A stretch of DNA of 64,000 bases from positions 113,387 through 177,386 of the forward strand of contig NZ_SJRX01000007.1 of assembly GCF_004352845.1 (NCBI RefSeq). Reading direction: 5' to 3'. How positions within the stretch are numbered: position 1 is the stretch's first letter; each line of letters starts with the position of its first letter. Position numbers and translations under genes: made by a program. This document shows, piece after piece, positions 46,643 through 55,213 of this stretch. The notes beneath the pieces were generated by a model. It searched no databases. It saw only the letters and a list, made by a program, of their open reading frames with translations, and was not told the DNA's origin. This DNA comes from Luteimonas terricola (lineage in GTDB: Bacteria > Pseudomonadota > Gammaproteobacteria > Xanthomonadales > Xanthomonadaceae).

Positions 46643-47350
46643 CTAGGCGTTGGCGACCGCCTCCGCCGCCGCGCCCAGGTGCAGCGCCAATGCGCCCGGG
46701 TGCGGCAATGGATCGACGTGCGGGACCACGCCCAGGCATGGCACGGCCAGCGCCGCGCGCAGCAGGTCGAGATACTCGTCGCGGCGGCCGAACGCGGGAT
46801 CCACTGCGCAGCCGACCCAGCCCATCAGGCGGCAGCCGTCGGCGCTGATCGCGCGTGCGCTGAGCCTGGCGTGGCTCAGGCAGCCCAGGCGCAGTCCCAC
46901 GACGAGCAGCACCGGCAGCCCGAGCGCGTGCGCGAGGTCGGCGTGCTCGATGCCGTCGGCCAGCGGCGACAGCCAGCCACCTGCGCCCTCCACCACGACC
47001 GCGTCAGCGCCGTCGGCCAGGCGTCCGTAGGCCATCCGTATCGGCGGCATCGACACCCGCGCGCCGGCGCTGCGCGCGGCCAGCTGCGGTGCGGTCGGCT
47101 CCGGAAGGGCCCAGGGGTTCACGTCTTCGTAAGCGGGCCGCGGATCGCCGGCGGCGGCCTGCAGCGCGAGCGCGTCCTCATTGCGCAGCCCCTGCGGCGT
47201 GGTTTCGCAGCCGGCCGCGACCGGCTTCATGCCCAGGGCACGCAGGCCGCGCGCGCGCAGCGCATGCACCAGGGCAACGCTGGCCACGCTCTTGCCCACG
47301 CCGGTGTCGGTGCCGGTCACCAGCACGCCCCGCGCTACACTCGTACTCAT
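46643..47350 (-). CDS. bioD: ATP-dependent dethiobiotin synthetase BioD
   Basis: BioD closes the ureido ring of dethiobiotin from DAPA, CO2 and ATP, the penultimate biotin step. It is 235 residues (E. coli 225). The P-loop GTDTGVGKS is at 13-21, MKPVAAGCE follows, and VVVEGAGGWLSPL is the conserved central motif. The ATG at 47350 is well placed relative to the P-loop. It shares the tetranucleotide CATG with the divergent msrC-like gene, so each gene's promoter must lie inside the other's coding region or be absent. Other bio genes are not in the window. Confidence 0.94.
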   Translation of the reverse strand: MSTSVARGVLVTGTDTGVGKSVASVALVHALRARGLRALGMKPVAAGCETTPQGLRNEDALALQAAAGDPRPAYEDVNPWALPEPTAPQLAARSAGARVSMPPIRMAYGRLADGADAVVVEGAGGWLSPLADGIEHADLAHALGLPVLLVVGLRLGCLSHARLSARAISADGCRLMGWVGCAVDPAFGRRDEYLDLLRAALAVPCLGVVPHVDPLPHPGALALHLGAAAEAVANA

Positions 47351-47834
47351 GTTCACCACGCAGATTCTAAGCGGCGACAAGCCGCAGCAGTACGCCCAGC
47401 TCGCCGCCCAGGCGCGCGCGCTCCTGGCCGGCGAGCATGACCGCATCGCCAACGCCGCCAACCTCTCGGCCCTGGTCTACCACGCGCTGCCGGAACTCAA
47501 CTGGGTCGGCTTCTACTTCTTCGACGGCACCGAACTGGTGGTCGGCCCCTTCCAGGGCCAGCCTGCCTGCGTGCGCATTCCGCTCAGCCGGGGCGTCTGC
47601 GGTGCGGCTGCCCGCACCGGGGAAACCCAGCGCGTCGACGACGTCAACGCCGTTCCCGACCACATCGCCTGCGACGCCGCCTCACGCTCTGAGCTAGTGG
47701 TTCCGCTGTTCCACGAAGGCGCGCTGCTCGGCGTGTTCGATCTCGACAGTCCGGTTCCAGGCCGTTTCGACGTTGATGACCAGTGGGGAGTCGAGGAGAT
47801 CGCACAGGTGTACGTCGAATCACTGGGTTTATGA
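47349..47834 (+). CDS. msrC: free methionine-R-sulfoxide reductase (GAF domain)
   Basis: The 161-residue GAF-fold enzyme reduces free Met-(R)-sulfoxide with thioredoxin. The three catalytic cysteines C74 (PACVRIP), C84 (RGVCGAA) and C108 (HIACDA) have the same spacing as C84/C94/C118 of the E. coli enzyme. NWVGFYFFDGTELVVGPFQG is typical. The ATG at 47349 overlaps the divergent bioD start. Its TGA overlaps the ATG of the next gene (ATGA), so it is coupled to the TfoX-domain protein. Confidence 0.93.
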   Translation: MFTTQILSGDKPQQYAQLAAQARALLAGEHDRIANAANLSALVYHALPELNWVGFYFFDGTELVVGPFQGQPACVRIPLSRGVCGAAARTGETQRVDDVNAVPDHIACDAASRSELVVPLFHEGALLGVFDLDSPVPGRFDVDDQWGVEEIAQVYVESLGL

Positions 47835-48169
47835 GCGCGCAGCCGCTCAAGATGCGCAACATCGGGCCGAAGTCGGCCGCGTGGCTGCGCCAGGTCGGGC
47901 TGAAAACGCCCGAGGATCTCATGGAAGCCGGGCCGCTGGAGGCCTTCATGCGCATCAAGCGCGCCGGCTTCAAGCCCAGCCTCAACCTGCTGTATTCGCT
48001 TGAAGGCGCGCTGCGCGACTGCCACTGGCAGGACGTCCCCGATGCCCGCCGCGTCGAACTGGTGGCAGCGGCCGAAGCCGCGATCGCGGAACTGCCGCCG
48101 CCGCGCAATCGCCCGCCTGCAGGGCCGGTGACCACCACGATCATGCAGGAAGACGACCTCGACCTGTAG
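47831..48169 (+). CDS. TfoX/Sxy C-terminal domain protein
   Basis: The 112-residue protein starts MSAQPLKMRNIGPKSAAWLRQVGLKTPEDLMEAGPLEAFMRIK, the helix-hairpin-helix-like domain found at the C-terminus of Sxy/TfoX competence regulators. Here it stands alone without the N-terminal TfoX domain. Such orphan domains are widespread and of unknown role. ATGA overlap with the msrC-like gene sets the start. A Pro-rich acidic tail ends the protein. Confidence 0.85.
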   Translation: MSAQPLKMRNIGPKSAAWLRQVGLKTPEDLMEAGPLEAFMRIKRAGFKPSLNLLYSLEGALRDCHWQDVPDARRVELVAAAEAAIAELPPPRNRPPAGPVTTTIMQEDDLDL

Positions 48170-48224
48170 GCGACCGGCATTGCCCTTTGGCGCGGACATC
48201 GTCGATGCCTTAGACTGCGCCCAC

Positions 48225-48445
48225 TTTCTGGTGACCCGAGGGGACTCCCCCAAGGGTTGAAACGGGAAGCCGGTGACCTCCGCCCGCCGCCAGGCAGGCG
48301 AAACACTCCGGCGCTGCCCCCGCAACGGTAAGCGTGGAACACCCCGGCAAACCGCCACTGTGCATCGCACGGGAAGGCGCCGGGGCCGGACGTAGTGGTC
48401 GAAACCGGCCGCATCGCCCATCCCGCAAGCCCGGAGACCGGCCCG
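48225..48445 (+). promoter_or_regulatory. cobalamin riboswitch (btuB leader)
   Basis: Characteristic pieces occur in order. These are GGTGACC near 48230, GGGAAGCCGGTG (48264-48275), the B12-box-like core GCTGCCCCCGCAACGGTAAG (48313-48332), CCACTG (48355-48360), GGGAAGGC (48371-48378) and the closing AAGCCCGGAGACCGGCC (48427-48443). Adenosylcobalamin binding would lower expression of the btuB gene that begins 140 bp downstream. The rest of the 415-bp gap holds no gene. I did not resolve whether control is by terminator or ribosome-site masking. Confidence 0.93.
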
Positions 48446-48584
48446 AAAGACGACTGGTTGCGACGCGGAGGGCGTGGCGGCGGCAGCGCGCCGTGTTCCG
48501 CACGTCAACCTCCCGTCGGTATCCCCTGCACGCAGCCTCCACCGACACCGTCGCGCGGGCGTGCGCGGCGCATGGAGATACCGG

Positions 48585-50459
48585 ATGAAACCGCAGTACC
48601 AGACTCTTTCCCTTGCCGTCGCGCTGGCCCTGTCTCCGATGGCCTGGGCCGGCGGCGGCATGCAGGCCACCGACCTCGACACCATCGTGGTCACCGCCAC
48701 GCGGACCGCGATCAACGCCGAGGACAGCAACGTCCCGGTGCAGGTGCTCGACCGCGCCGTGATCGAACGCAGCCAGGCAAGCTCGCTGCTGGACCTGCTG
48801 CGCGGGCGCGCCGGCATCAACCTCGCCAACCAGGGTGGCCCGGGCAAGCTGTCGTCGCTGTTCATGCGTGGCGCCGAGTCCGACCACGTGCTGGTGCTGG
48901 TGGATGGCGTGCGCATCGGCACGGCGTCGGCCGGCATGGTGATGTTCCAGGACCTGCCGCTGGACCAGATCGAACGCATCGAAATCGTGCGCGGTCCGCG
49001 CTCCAGCCTGTACGGGTCGGAGGCGATCGGCGGCGTGATCCAGATCTTTACCCGGCGCGCGGGCAGCGGCCTGCGTCCGAACGTCAGCCTGGGCATCGGC
49101 AGCAACCACCACCGCCAGGCCAGCGCCGGCATCGGCCAGACCGGCGAGCGCGGCTGGTTCCAGGTCCAGGGCGCCTGGCAGCGCAGCGAGGGCATCGACT
49201 CCTGCCGCGGCACCGCCGAAGGCTGGGGTGCGGGCTGCTTCGCCGACGAGCCCGACCGCGACGGCTACCGCAACGCGTCGGTGAGCCTGCGCGGTGGCCG
49301 CAAGCTGGGAGAGACCGTGGACGTGGAGGGCCATGCGCTGGTGGCCGATGCGTTCAACGAGTACGACGGCAGCGTGTTCGGCGGCAACGAGTCCGACAAC
49401 CGGCAGCAGGTGCTCGGTGGCCACCTGCGCTGGCGCCCGAACGACCGCGCCGACGTCAATGTCCGCATCGGCCGCGCCGACGACAAGGCCGACAACCACT
49501 TCTTCGACCACGCCAGCGGCGTGCGCAGCTTCGCCAGCAATTTCGGGAACCGGCGCAACACCGGGTCCGTGCAGGGCGACCTCGCCGTGGACGATGAGCA
49601 CCTGCTCAGCGCCGGCGTCGACTGGCTGCGCGACGAGGTCACCAGCAGCACCGCGTTCACCGTCGACAGCCGCGACAACACGGGCGTGTTCCTTGCATAC
49701 CAGGGCAGCTTCGACGCGCACAGCGTCGAGGCCAGCGTGCGCCATGACGACAACGAGCAGTTCGGTGGGCACGCCACCGGCAGCGTCGGCTACGGGTTCA
49801 AGTTCGGCAACGGTTTCCGCTTCACCGCCAGCGCCGGCACCGGCTTCAAGGTGCCGACGTTCAACGACCTGTACTACCCGGGCGGATGGGGCAACCCGGA
49901 GCTGCAGCCCGAAGAGTCACGGACGCTCAACCTCGGCATCGCGCAGTTCGGCAAGGGCTGGAACTGGACCTTCAATGCGTTCCAGACCGACATCGACGAT
50001 CTGATCGGCTACGACACGGATTTCGCCCTGCTCAACGTCGACGAGGCGCGCATCCGCGGCGCGGAGCTGACCGGCTTCGCGTCGCTGGCGGGCTGGGACG
50101 TGAACGCGGAGATCAGCCACATCGATCCGCGCAACCAGAGCGCCGGCAGCAACCACGGCAACTGGCTGCCGCGGCGTTCGCGCAGCACCGCGCGGGTGGA
50201 CGTGGACCGGGGCTTCGGCGATTTCCGGTTCGGGGTGAGCGGCTTCGGCAGCGGCGCGCGCCATGACGATGCCGCGAACCTGGTCCGGCTCCCGGGCTAC
50301 GGCACGGTGGACCTGCGGCTGGAGTACGCAATCAGCAGCGAGTGGACGCTGCAGGCGCGGGTGACGAACGTGTTCGATCGCGAGTACGAGACGATCGCCT
50401 GGTACAACCAGCCGGGGCGCGAGTACGGGCTGACGTTGCGGTACCGGGCGGGGAAGTAG
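48585..50459 (+). CDS. btuB: TonB-dependent vitamin B12 receptor BtuB
   Basis: The 624-residue outer-membrane transporter has a signal peptide ending near AWAGG (about 22), TonB box DTIVVTATRT (about 31-40) and a plug with LLDLLRGRAGINLANQGGPGKLSSLFMRG. A short 22-strand barrel closes with YGLTLRYRAGK. Length fits BtuB (E. coli 614). The upstream cobalamin riboswitch strongly supports B12 as substrate. GGAGA lies 8 bp before ATG 48585. A 10-bp GC-rich hairpin follows the gene. Confidence 0.93.
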   Translation: MKPQYQTLSLAVALALSPMAWAGGGMQATDLDTIVVTATRTAINAEDSNVPVQVLDRAVIERSQASSLLDLLRGRAGINLANQGGPGKLSSLFMRGAESDHVLVLVDGVRIGTASAGMVMFQDLPLDQIERIEIVRGPRSSLYGSEAIGGVIQIFTRRAGSGLRPNVSLGIGSNHHRQASAGIGQTGERGWFQVQGAWQRSEGIDSCRGTAEGWGAGCFADEPDRDGYRNASVSLRGGRKLGETVDVEGHALVADAFNEYDGSVFGGNESDNRQQVLGGHLRWRPNDRADVNVRIGRADDKADNHFFDHASGVRSFASNFGNRRNTGSVQGDLAVDDEHLLSAGVDWLRDEVTSSTAFTVDSRDNTGVFLAYQGSFDAHSVEASVRHDDNEQFGGHATGSVGYGFKFGNGFRFTASAGTGFKVPTFNDLYYPGGWGNPELQPEESRTLNLGIAQFGKGWNWTFNAFQTDIDDLIGYDTDFALLNVDEARIRGAELTGFASLAGWDVNAEISHIDPRNQSAGSNHGNWLPRRSRSTARVDVDRGFGDFRFGVSGFGSGARHDDAANLVRLPGYGTVDLRLEYAISSEWTLQARVTNVFDREYETIAWYNQPGREYGLTLRYRAGK

Positions 50460-50475
50460 GCGGACTTCGAAACAT

Positions 50476-50512
50476 CACCGGCGCCGTCGCTTGCTGGACG
50501 GCGGCGCCGGTG
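50476..50512. other. GC-rich hairpin downstream of btuB
   Basis: CACCGGCGCC (50476-50485) pairs perfectly with GGCGCCGGTG (50503-50512). The T-run of a classical terminator is missing. It may act as an mRNA end stabiliser or a weak terminator between btuB and convergent gph. Confidence 0.5.
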
Positions 50513-50550
50513 CCGATGTCGGATCACATGGGGCCCCCACATCAGGCTGT

Positions 50551-50574
50551 TCCCACAGGGGCCGCTCCCACAGG
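50551..50574. repeat. REP-like repeat (TCCCACAGG twice)
   Basis: Two copies of TCCCACAGG at 50551-50559 and 50566-50574 flank GGCCGC. The same 9-mer, as its complement CCTGTGGGA, occurs twice at 59786-59803. Dispersed TGTGGGAGCGGC elements like these are common between genes in Lysobacter-type genomes. Confidence 0.6.
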
Positions 50575-50580
50575 GAACTT

Positions 50581-51240
50581 TCAGGGCCTGGACAGGGCCG
50601 GCAGGGTGGCGAGGTCGTCGAGTACTGCCACCGCCCCGGCCTGCTCCAGGTCGAAGTCCCGCGGATAGCCGTGCCGCACCAGTACCAGGTCCATCCCGGC
50701 CGCGTGCGCGGCGCCGGCGTCGGCCTCGGAGTCGCCCACCATCAGGCACTCCTCCACCTGTCGCCCGTGCATGGCCACCAGGTGCAGCAGCGGCATCGCG
50801 TGCGGCTTGCGCTCGGGCAGGGTGTCGCCGCCGACGATGCCGTCGAAGTAACGGGTGATCCCCATCGCATCCAGCAGCGGGCGCACGTAGCGCTCGGGCT
50901 TGTTGGTGCAGATCGTCATCGTGACCCCATCCGCGGCCAGTGCATCGAGCGCATCCACCGTGCCGCGATACAGCCGCGCGTTGAGCAGCAGGCAGTCGCC
51001 GTAGTGGCGCATCAGCCGTGGCATCTCCTCATCGACCGTGTGCCTGCTGCCGGCGTGGCGCAGGGCGCTGTCGAGCAGCACGCGCGTGCCCAGGCCGATC
51101 CATGCGCGCACGGTTGCTTCGGGCTGGCGCGGGTGGCCGAGCTCGTCGAGCGTCCGGTTCACCGCCTCGGCGATATCGGCGGCGCTGTCGACCAAGGTGC
51201 CGTCCAGGTCGAACAGCACCAGCGGATACGGGAACGACAT
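50581..51240 (-). CDS. gph: phosphoglycolate phosphatase (HAD family)
   Basis: The 219-residue HAD hydrolase clears 2-phosphoglycolate from DNA-repair ends. Motif I is FDLDGTLVDS (D11 nucleophile, D13), motif II TICTNK (T111-K113), motif III K144 in ERKPH, and motif IV GDSEAD (168-173). The helical cap is of the Gph type. The ATG at 51240 yields the usual MSFPYPLVLFDLDGT start. It stands alone, tail to tail with btuB. Confidence 0.9.
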   Translation of the reverse strand: MSFPYPLVLFDLDGTLVDSAADIAEAVNRTLDELGHPRQPEATVRAWIGLGTRVLLDSALRHAGSRHTVDEEMPRLMRHYGDCLLLNARLYRGTVDALDALAADGVTMTICTNKPERYVRPLLDAMGITRYFDGIVGGDTLPERKPHAMPLLHLVAMHGRQVEECLMVGDSEADAGAAHAAGMDLVLVRHGYPRDFDLEQAGAVAVLDDLATLPALSRP

Positions 51241-51352
51241 GCGGCATCTCCTCGGGCTGTGCGAACACCATTGTCGCCGCAGCAATGAGCGCGGGCCAGA
51301 CCGGACCCTGTGCAACCTCGTGCAGGGCGCGATGGACGGCGTGGCGCGTTGC

Positions 51353-52648
51353 TCAGCCTGCGCCGTCGTCCACGCACGCCATCGACAGGTCCAGCCGCGT
51401 GCTCGTGCCCTGCCCCGGGCGCGACGAGATCTCGAGCGTCCACCCGAGGTGGTCGCACAGCCGCGAGATCAGCTCGAGGCCGATGCCGCCGCGTTCACGG
51501 CCTCCACCGCGGGCCATGCGTGCATAGATCGCGCTGATCTCCTCGGGCGTCATGCCATGGCCCGGATCGTCGATGACCACTGCGCCCGAATCGATGCGGA
51601 TGCCGATCTCGCCGCTGTCGCTGTTCTCGATGGCGTTGCGCAGCAGGTTGCCGATCGCCGCCTGCACCACCGGCATCGGCGCCAGGATCTCGCAGCGCGC
51701 GGTCGGCTGCACGGCCAGCACCAGGCCCTTCTCGCTTGCCATCGGCAGGTGGTCGTCGACGATCTCCGGCAGCAGCTGTGCAAGGTCGATGCGGTCGCTG
51801 GCCCGGGCCAGGCGCCCGGGTTCCTTGGCCAGCACCAGCAGCAGCGCGATCAGGTGCTCGATCTCGCGGCTGGTGCGGCTGATGCGCGCGATCTGCTGGC
51901 GCGCGGGGTCCGGGATGCCGCGCTGGGCCGCGGCCAGCTCGGCGGCGCCTGCGATCACCGAGATCGGCGTGCGCAGTTCGTGGCTCATGCTGTCGATGAA
52001 CACGCGCTCGCGCTGCACGTACAGCTCGTTGCGGGCGATGTAGTCGTTGAGCGCGTCGGCGATCACGACCAGCTCGGAGCTGGCGTCGTCGGGGAGTTCG
52101 ATGCGCTGGCCGGTGCGGTCCGGTCGCAGGAGCGCGATGCGCTGCGCGAACGCGCGCAGCGGCCGCGTCAGCCGGTCGACGCCCCAGCCGATCGCCAGGC
52201 CCAGCAACAGCACCATCACCAGCATCGCAGCGAGCACGCTTGCGGCGACGTACACCTCGCGACGCTCGAAATCGCCGATGTCCAGGGCCAGCGCCCACGG
52301 CCGGCCGTCGACCTCGCGCACCAGCACCACCCACTCCTTGCCGTCGAACACGACTTCATCGTGCAGCCCGGGCGCCTTGCCGCGCAGCGCTTCGGGCAGC
52401 GGGGTGCGTGGGTCGTCCCCGAACAGCGACAGGGTCTCGGTGTCGACCCAGCGTTCGTCGGGCGACAGCGCGCGGCGGCCATCGATGTGCTTGAACTCGG
52501 CTTCCAGCAGCGACGTCCAGACCAGCTGCTCGGCATGTTCGTTGACGATGTAGCCATAGGCGAAGATCGCCGCCGATGCCAACACCGCATAGCCGACCAG
52601 ACCCTGCACCATCCGCCGCCGCAGGCCATGCCTAGCCGCCATCGTCAC
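51353..52648 (-). CDS. two-component sensor histidine kinase
   Basis: The 431-residue kinase has membrane helices at about 15-34 and 134-157 framing a periplasmic sensor domain of about 100 residues (WVDTETLSLFGDDPRTP, KEWVVLVREVDGRPWALALDI). It then has a HAMP-like linker, HisKA with H223 in MSHELRTPIS, N338 in GNLLRNAIEN and G-box DDPGHGM. Start is at 52648 or, two codons in, at 52642. Either overlaps the regulator gene stop at 52632. Its location next to lipid A modification genes suggests it senses envelope damage or cationic compounds; that is inference. Confidence 0.92.
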   Translation of the reverse strand: MTMAARHGLRRRMVQGLVGYAVLASAAIFAYGYIVNEHAEQLVWTSLLEAEFKHIDGRRALSPDERWVDTETLSLFGDDPRTPLPEALRGKAPGLHDEVVFDGKEWVVLVREVDGRPWALALDIGDFERREVYVAASVLAAMLVMVLLLGLAIGWGVDRLTRPLRAFAQRIALLRPDRTGQRIELPDDASSELVVIADALNDYIARNELYVQRERVFIDSMSHELRTPISVIAGAAELAAAQRGIPDPARQQIARISRTSREIEHLIALLLVLAKEPGRLARASDRIDLAQLLPEIVDDHLPMASEKGLVLAVQPTARCEILAPMPVVQAAIGNLLRNAIENSDSGEIGIRIDSGAVVIDDPGHGMTPEEISAIYARMARGGGRERGGIGLELISRLCDHLGWTLEISSRPGQGTSTRLDLSMACVDDGAG

Positions 52649-53324
52649 CCCCCAGCGGCTCGCCCAGCCGGTAGCCGATGCGCGGCAGGGTATGCAGCAG
52701 CTTCACCGGCCACGCGCCGTCGATGCTGCGGCGAAGCTCGTAGACATGCGAACGCAGCATGTCGCCATCGGGGGGATCATCGCCCCACAGCGCCTGCTCG
52801 AGCCGCTCCCGCGTCACGGCCGCGGGGCTTGCGCGCATCAGCACCTCGAGCAGCTTCCGGCAGGCCGGGTACAGATGCAGCGTGCGGCCGCCGCGGGTGA
52901 CGTCGAGCGTGGTCAGGTCGTAGCGCAGGTCGGCGACCTCGAGCACGCGGCCACGTTGGCGGCCGCCGGCGCGGGCAACCAGCGCTTCGATGCGGACCTC
53001 GAGTTCGGGCAGCTGGAAGGGCTTGGTCAGGTAGTCGTCGGCGCCGGCGCGGAAGCCCGAGATCTTGTCGGGCAGTTCGTCGCGCGCGGTCAGCATCAGC
53101 ACGGGCAGGTCGTGGCCGGCTTCGCGCAGGCGCCGCAGCACCTCGCGGCCATCCAGCCGGGGCAGCATCCAGTCGAGCACCATCGCGTCATAGGCCTGGG
53201 TGGATGCCAGGTGGTAGCCCGTCGGGCCGTCCGGGGCGGCGTCCAGCACGTGGCCACGCGCCTCGAAATAATCGAAGAGGTTGGCGACCAGGCTCTGGTT
53301 GTCTTCCACCACCAACAGGCGCAT
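52632..53324 (-). CDS. OmpR/PhoB-family response regulator
   Basis: The 230-residue regulator has a receiver domain with D8, acceptor D51 (VLDWMLPRLDG), T79 region MLTARD and K101 (YLTKPF), then a winged helix (YDLTTLDVTRGGRTL, SHVYELRRSIDG, LHTLPRIGYRLG). Its ATG at 53324 faces the GT39 gene across 106 bp. That gap has two GTCGGAAC copies 11 bp apart, the type of direct repeat bound by OmpR-family dimers. It overlaps the kinase gene by about 17 bp. Confidence 0.94.
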   Translation of the reverse strand: MRLLVVEDNQSLVANLFDYFEARGHVLDAAPDGPTGYHLASTQAYDAMVLDWMLPRLDGREVLRRLREAGHDLPVLMLTARDELPDKISGFRAGADDYLTKPFQLPELEVRIEALVARAGGRQRGRVLEVADLRYDLTTLDVTRGGRTLHLYPACRKLLEVLMRASPAAVTRERLEQALWGDDPPDGDMLRSHVYELRRSIDGAWPVKLLHTLPRIGYRLGEPLGGDDGG

Positions 53325-53362
53325 GCGGACCTCCGTGACCACGACAGGCTGCGCGCCGCGAC

Positions 53363-53396
53363 GTCGGAACGATGTCGGAACCGCAGGGCTTCCGAC
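53363..53396. promoter_or_regulatory. direct-repeat operator in the regulator/GT39 gap
   Basis: GTCGGAAC at 53363-53370 and again at 53374-53381 are spaced by one helical turn (11 bp). An inverted copy TTCCGAC lies at 53390-53396. The same motif recurs before the PAP2 gene. It is a likely binding site for the OmpR-type regulator encoded at 52632-53324. Confidence 0.6.
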
Positions 53397-53430
53397 GATT
53401 CTCCCACGCGTCCGCGGCCACCATCCGCCC

Positions 53431-55143
53431 ATGCCCAGCCTGCCGCCCACCGCCCGCCCGCCGTCCTGGTCCCGGCCACCGATCCTCCTGCTCCTTGTGG
53501 TGCTGTTCGCGCTCGCCGCCGGCATCGGCATGCGCGAGCCCTCCCCACCGGACGAGCCGCGCTTCGCGCTGGCGGCGCAGACGATGGTGGACAGCGGCGA
53601 CTGGCTGGTGCCGCGACGTGGGCGCGAGGCCTATGCCGAGAAGCCGCCCGTGTTCATGTGGATGCAGGCCGCGAGCTGGACGCTGGTGCGCGACTGGCGC
53701 GTGGCCTTCCTCCTGCCCTCGCTGCTGGCGGCGCTGGCGACGCTGGCCCTTGTGCATGGCGCCGCAGGCCGGCTGTGGTCCCGCAGGCACGCGCCCTGGG
53801 CCGCGGGCGCGCTGTTCGTCTGCCTCCAGTTCGGGCTGCAGGCCAAGCGGGCGCAGATCGACATGGTGCTGGTGGCGCTGACCACGCTGTCGCTGTGCGC
53901 GCTGCTGCGCTACCTGCTTGAAGGCCGCGAGCGACGCTGGCTGGCGCTGGGGATGTTCGCCGCCGGGCTCGGCACGGTCACCAAGGGCGTGGGCTTCCTG
54001 CCGGTGCTGGTCCTGCTGCCGTGGCTGTGGGTGCGATGGCGGCGGCGAAGCCCCGTGAAACCCGCCGACCACGTGGCGGGCGATGCGCTGGCCGCCGGCG
54101 CCGGATTCGTGGCCGGCGCAGCGGTCTGGCTGGCGCCGCTGGGCCTCGCGCTGCTGCGCAATCCGGACCCGGCGCTGCAGGCCTACGCGCACGAACTGCT
54201 GTTCCGGCAGACCGGCACGCGCTATCTCAACGCCTGGCACCACGTGCAGCCGCCCTGGTACTACGCGCAGACGATCGCGACGCTGTGGCTGCCCGGCGTG
54301 CTGCTGCTGCCGTGGCTGCTGCCGGCGTGGTGGCGGCGCCTGCGCCGGGGCGACCCGCGTTACATCCTCCTGCTGGGCTGGGCGGCGCTGGTGCTGCTGT
54401 TCTTCTCGCTGAGCCCCGGCAAGCGCGAGGTCTATGTGCTCCCGGCGCTGCCCGCCGCCTGCCTGGCCGCCGCGCCCCTGCTTCCGGCGCTGCTGCGCCG
54501 GAGCGGCGTGCGCTGGGTGCTGTGCGGCTGGCTGCTGCTGGCCGGGGCCTTGCTGCTTGGCGCGTCCGCGAGCGGACTGGCGGACGCCGCCTGGGCCGCG
54601 CGCCTGGGCGAGTCCCGCGGCATGGCAGCGCCGGACATGCGCGTGTTGCTGTGGGCGCTTGGCGGACTCGGCGCCGCGGCCTGGGGACTGGCCGTGGCGC
54701 TACGCGGCCGGCGGATCGCGCTCGCACTCCTGCTGTTCACGAGCCTGGTGTGGGCGACCTACGGACTCGTGCTCGCGCCCGCGCTTGACGCCTCGAGTTC
54801 GGGTCGCGCGCTGATGCACGAGGTGGTCACGCGCATTGGCGCCGATGGCGAACTCGGCGCGATCGCCTGGCGCGAGCAGCACCTGCTGCAGGTCGAGCGC
54901 CCGATGGCCGAATTCGGCTTCCGCCAGCCCTTGCACCTGCAGTGGCGCGACGCGTTGGCCTGGGTGGGACAGGCTCCGGAACGGCGCTGGCTGTGGCTGC
55001 CGGAGGACGCGCTCGGCCCCTGTGTCGACCGTGCGCATGCGCAACACCTGGGCCGCGCCAGCCGGCAGGAATGGTGGCTGGTGCCTGGCACCGCGATCGA
55101 TCCACTGTGCGACGCGCTTCCGTTCGCCCCTGCGGGCAATTAA
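53431..55143 (+). CDS. GT39 glycosyltransferase (ArnT-like)
   Basis: The 570-residue polytopic membrane protein has about 12 hydrophobic segments. The first extracytoplasmic loop carries EPSPPDEPRFALAAQTMVDSGDW with the acidic pair used by GT-C enzymes, followed by PRRGREAYAEKPPVFMWMQ. This matches ArnT and related lipid A sugar transferases that use undecaprenyl-phosphate sugars in the periplasm. The sugar cannot be read from sequence; no arnA/B/D genes are here, so aminoarabinose is doubtful. It leads the envelope cluster opposite the regulator. Confidence 0.87.
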   Translation: MPSLPPTARPPSWSRPPILLLLVVLFALAAGIGMREPSPPDEPRFALAAQTMVDSGDWLVPRRGREAYAEKPPVFMWMQAASWTLVRDWRVAFLLPSLLAALATLALVHGAAGRLWSRRHAPWAAGALFVCLQFGLQAKRAQIDMVLVALTTLSLCALLRYLLEGRERRWLALGMFAAGLGTVTKGVGFLPVLVLLPWLWVRWRRRSPVKPADHVAGDALAAGAGFVAGAAVWLAPLGLALLRNPDPALQAYAHELLFRQTGTRYLNAWHHVQPPWYYAQTIATLWLPGVLLLPWLLPAWWRRLRRGDPRYILLLGWAALVLLFFSLSPGKREVYVLPALPAACLAAAPLLPALLRRSGVRWVLCGWLLLAGALLLGASASGLADAAWAARLGESRGMAAPDMRVLLWALGGLGAAAWGLAVALRGRRIALALLLFTSLVWATYGLVLAPALDASSSGRALMHEVVTRIGADGELGAIAWREQHLLQVERPMAEFGFRQPLHLQWRDALAWVGQAPERRWLWLPEDALGPCVDRAHAQHLGRASRQEWWLVPGTAIDPLCDALPFAPAGN

Positions 55144-55159
55144 CGAAGCGCCAACTCCG

Positions 55160-55177
55160 TTCCAACGGCTCTCCGAC
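55160..55177 (+). promoter_or_regulatory. second copy of the 11-bp repeat motif, before the PAP2 gene
   Basis: TTCCAAC (55160-55166) and CTCCGAC (55171-55177) differ by one base each from TTCCGAC, the complement of the GTCGGAA seen at 53363-53396. They are again 11 bp apart. They lie 37 bp upstream of the first PAP2 start codon in the 70-bp gap after the GT39 gene. Confidence 0.5.
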
Positions 55178-55213
55178 AACGGCGCCCGGATCATCACGCT
55201 GCCCGCCCCGCCG

